From: Prosthecobacter debontii
GTDB lineage: Bacteria > Verrucomicrobiota > Verrucomicrobiia > Verrucomicrobiales > Akkermansiaceae
NCBI GenBank assembly: GCA_945885485.1
Contig: CAMCYT010000044.1
Location: forward strand, 1-14,483
DNA length: 14,483 nt
Direction of reading: 5' to 3'
The position numbers and the translations under genes are program-made. The notes under the pieces are model-generated. The model was not told where the DNA came from, did no database searches, and saw only the letters and a program-made list of their open reading frames with translations. This document shows, in pieces, positions 13,140 through 14,483 of the stretch; the first letter of the stretch is position 1, and the number at the start of each line of letters is the position of its first letter.

Positions 13140-14483
13140 CTACGTTCCGCAAAACGTGTTCCTCACGCATTGCTCGGGTAAAGGCGCGCGCTCCAAATCT
13201 GCAAACTCAGGATTTTCCTCGAACGGTTTCGCTAGTGCATCGGCCAAGCGGTGGAAGAGGGAGAAATCGTTTTGGTAAGCGGCTTGGATCGCTTCTTCGA
13301 TGCGGTGATTGCGGGGGATGAGAATGGGGTTGGTGGATTTCATCTTCGCGATGTGATCGGCGGGTTTTGTTAGGGATTTCCAATCACTAATCCAGCGTTC
13401 GGCGGCTTGTGAATCTGAGAAAAGCGATGACAGATCCGCGTGTGTGTCATCGGCTGCGAGCAGGGTGAGGTGGCGGAAGAAGAGGGTGAAATCGACTTTA
13501 TTCTGAGCGAGAGTGCCGAGGGTGGTTTTGATAAACGCGGCGCTCGTATCTAGATCGGTATCAGTTGATAAACCGAGTTTCTCGCGGAAGTGGTTGAGGT
13601 AGGCAGGTTGGAAATGATGGATGAACTGATCGAGTGCCGCAGTGGCGATTTCTTTGGCGCGTTCCGGTGAGGGATCGAGGATGGGGAGCAAGGTTTCTGC
13701 GAGACGTGTTAGATTCCAATGCGCGATGGTGGGTTGGTTGCCCCATGCGTAGCGGCCATTGCGATCGATGAAGCTGAATACGGTATCGGGATGAAAAGTA
13801 TCGATAAAAGCGCACGGGCCGTAGTCAATGGTTTCGCCGGAGACGGCGCAGTTATCGGTGTTCATCACGCCGTGGATGAAACCGAGCGGTAACCATTTCG
13901 CGATGAGCGTTGCTTGAGTGCGAATGACGTTTTCAAGAAACGCGAGAGCGGGATTTTCTGCCTCGGCTGCGTGTGGGTAATGTCGAGCGATGCAGTAATC
14001 TGTTAGAATTTGAATGGCTTCTTTATCTTGTCGCGCAGCGAAGTATTGAAACGTGCCAACGCGGATGTGGCTGGCTGCGATGCGAGTAAAGATTCCGCCG
14101 GGCGCAGGTTCTTCGCGCTCGACGATTTCTCCGGTGTAAACGGCGGCGAGAGCGCGGGTGGTGGGGACGCCGAGCGTGTGCATTGCCTCGCTAACCAAGT
14201 ATTCACGCAGCACGGGGCCGAGGGCGGATTTGCCATCGCCGCCACGTGAAAACGCAGTGCGGCCAGAGCCTTTGAGTTGGATGTCTCGACGCTTGCCTTG
14301 GGTGTCGACGACTTCGCCGAGCAGGATTGCGCGGCCATCGCCGAGTTGCGGAACGAAGCCTCCGAACTGATGTCCGGCATAAGCCTGCGCGATGGGTTCT
14401 GCTCCTTCGGGAATTTCATTTCCGGAAAAGGTTGCGAGAGCGGCGGGGGATTCCAACCACGCGGGAGCTATCCCGAGTTCGCT
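13140..14483 (-). CDS. selO: SelO family protein adenylyltransferase (pseudokinase), 5' end cut
   Basis: The frame is open to the right edge: SELGIAPAW is encoded just before the TTG at 14456. The true start therefore lies outside the window, and about 447 codons are visible of a family usually near 480-520. SelO binds ATP in a flipped pose and transfers AMP to Ser, Thr or Tyr of target proteins, in a redox-linked way. The family signatures are AYAGHQFGGFVPQLGDGRA, LKGSGRTAFSRGGDG with the nucleotide-binding Lys (about residue 62 from the TTG), REYLVSEAM, TRIAASHIRVGTFQYFA with two conserved Arg, and the metal-binding HGVMNTDNC followed by ETIDYGPCAFID. The C-terminus ends RNTFCGT, with a Cys two residues from the end where some homologues carry selenocysteine or Cys. 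No associated gene is visible. Confidence 0.95.
   Translation of the reverse strand, partial: SELGIAPAWLESPAALATFSGNEIPEGAEPIAQAYAGHQFGGFVPQLGDGRAILLGEVVDTQGKRRDIQLKGSGRTAFSRGGDGKSALGPVLREYLVSEAMHTLGVPTTRALAAVYTGEIVEREEPAPGGIFTRIAASHIRVGTFQYFAARQDKEAIQILTDYCIARHYPHAAEAENPALAFLENVIRTQATLIAKWLPLGFIHGVMNTDNCAVSGETIDYGPCAFIDTFHPDTVFSFIDRNGRYAWGNQPTIAHWNLTRLAETLLPILDPSPERAKEIATAALDQFIHHFQPAYLNHFREKLGLSTDTDLDTSAAFIKTTLGTLAQNKVDFTLFFRHLTLLAADDTHADLSSLFSDSQAAERWISDWKSLTKPADHIAKMKSTNPILIPRNHRIEEAIQAAYQNDFSLFHRLADALAKPFEENPEFADLERAPLPEQCVRNTFCGT

Noticed and set aside
1..14483. Frequent CTAAC/GTTAG pentamers across the window, suspected as an uptake signal or methylation site
   Set aside because: A manual count gives about 27 on both strands together, close to the roughly 26 expected by chance at this base composition.

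Overview
The window reads as chromosomal DNA of moderate GC content from a free-living, Gram-negative bacterium, most likely a member of the Verrucomicrobiota or a close PVC relative. The clues are a DUF1501 remnant beside a secreted esterase-type alpha/beta hydrolase (a combination typical of Planctomycetota and Verrucomicrobiota), a general lack of clear Shine-Dalgarno sequences, and many short dispersed repeats between genes. No search could be run, so this placement is inference from the protein families.

Left part (1-6408). A MoxR AAA+ ATPase overlaps, by TAATG, the start of a membrane-anchored DUF58-type protein that runs off the left edge. Divergent from it is a PduO-type cobalamin adenosyltransferase. 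A 470-base gene-free stretch follows. It holds three copies of a purine-rich repeat (two direct, one inverted), a 7-bp tandem repeat, and a REP-like hairpin preceded by GTAG. Next, on the minus strand, come the CstA peptide/pyruvate transporter and a Rep/UvrD-type helicase, with a second GTAG-preceded hairpin between them.

Middle part (6409-11261). This is a patchwork of intact and broken genes. An alpha/beta hydrolase has an in-frame amber codon as the third codon of its signal peptide. It is followed by a DUF1501 remnant that has lost its N-terminus and an internal block. An intact Amt ammonium transporter follows on the minus strand, then a short orphan ORF. An intact M48 membrane metalloprotease is bracketed by two same-orientation copies (A and B) of a 60-70 bp repeat. 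Immediately 5' of two minus-strand coding remnants lies one copy of this repeat; one of these remnants has an in-frame TAG followed by 47 more coding-like codons.

Right part (11262-14483). A metallo-beta-lactamase-fold hydrolase with a twin-arginine signal lies on the minus strand. A compact vapBC toxin-antitoxin pair follows, with a promoter that may produce a leaderless transcript. A SelO pseudokinase AMPylase is cut by the right edge.

There is no single large operon. The most unusual part is the 6.5-11.3 kb block, where decaying genes and repeat elements occur together; the A/B repeat family and the two GTAG hairpins are the best candidates for undescribed mobile or regulatory elements. 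I see no CRISPR array, tRNA, rRNA, complete insertion sequence or obvious new defence system.
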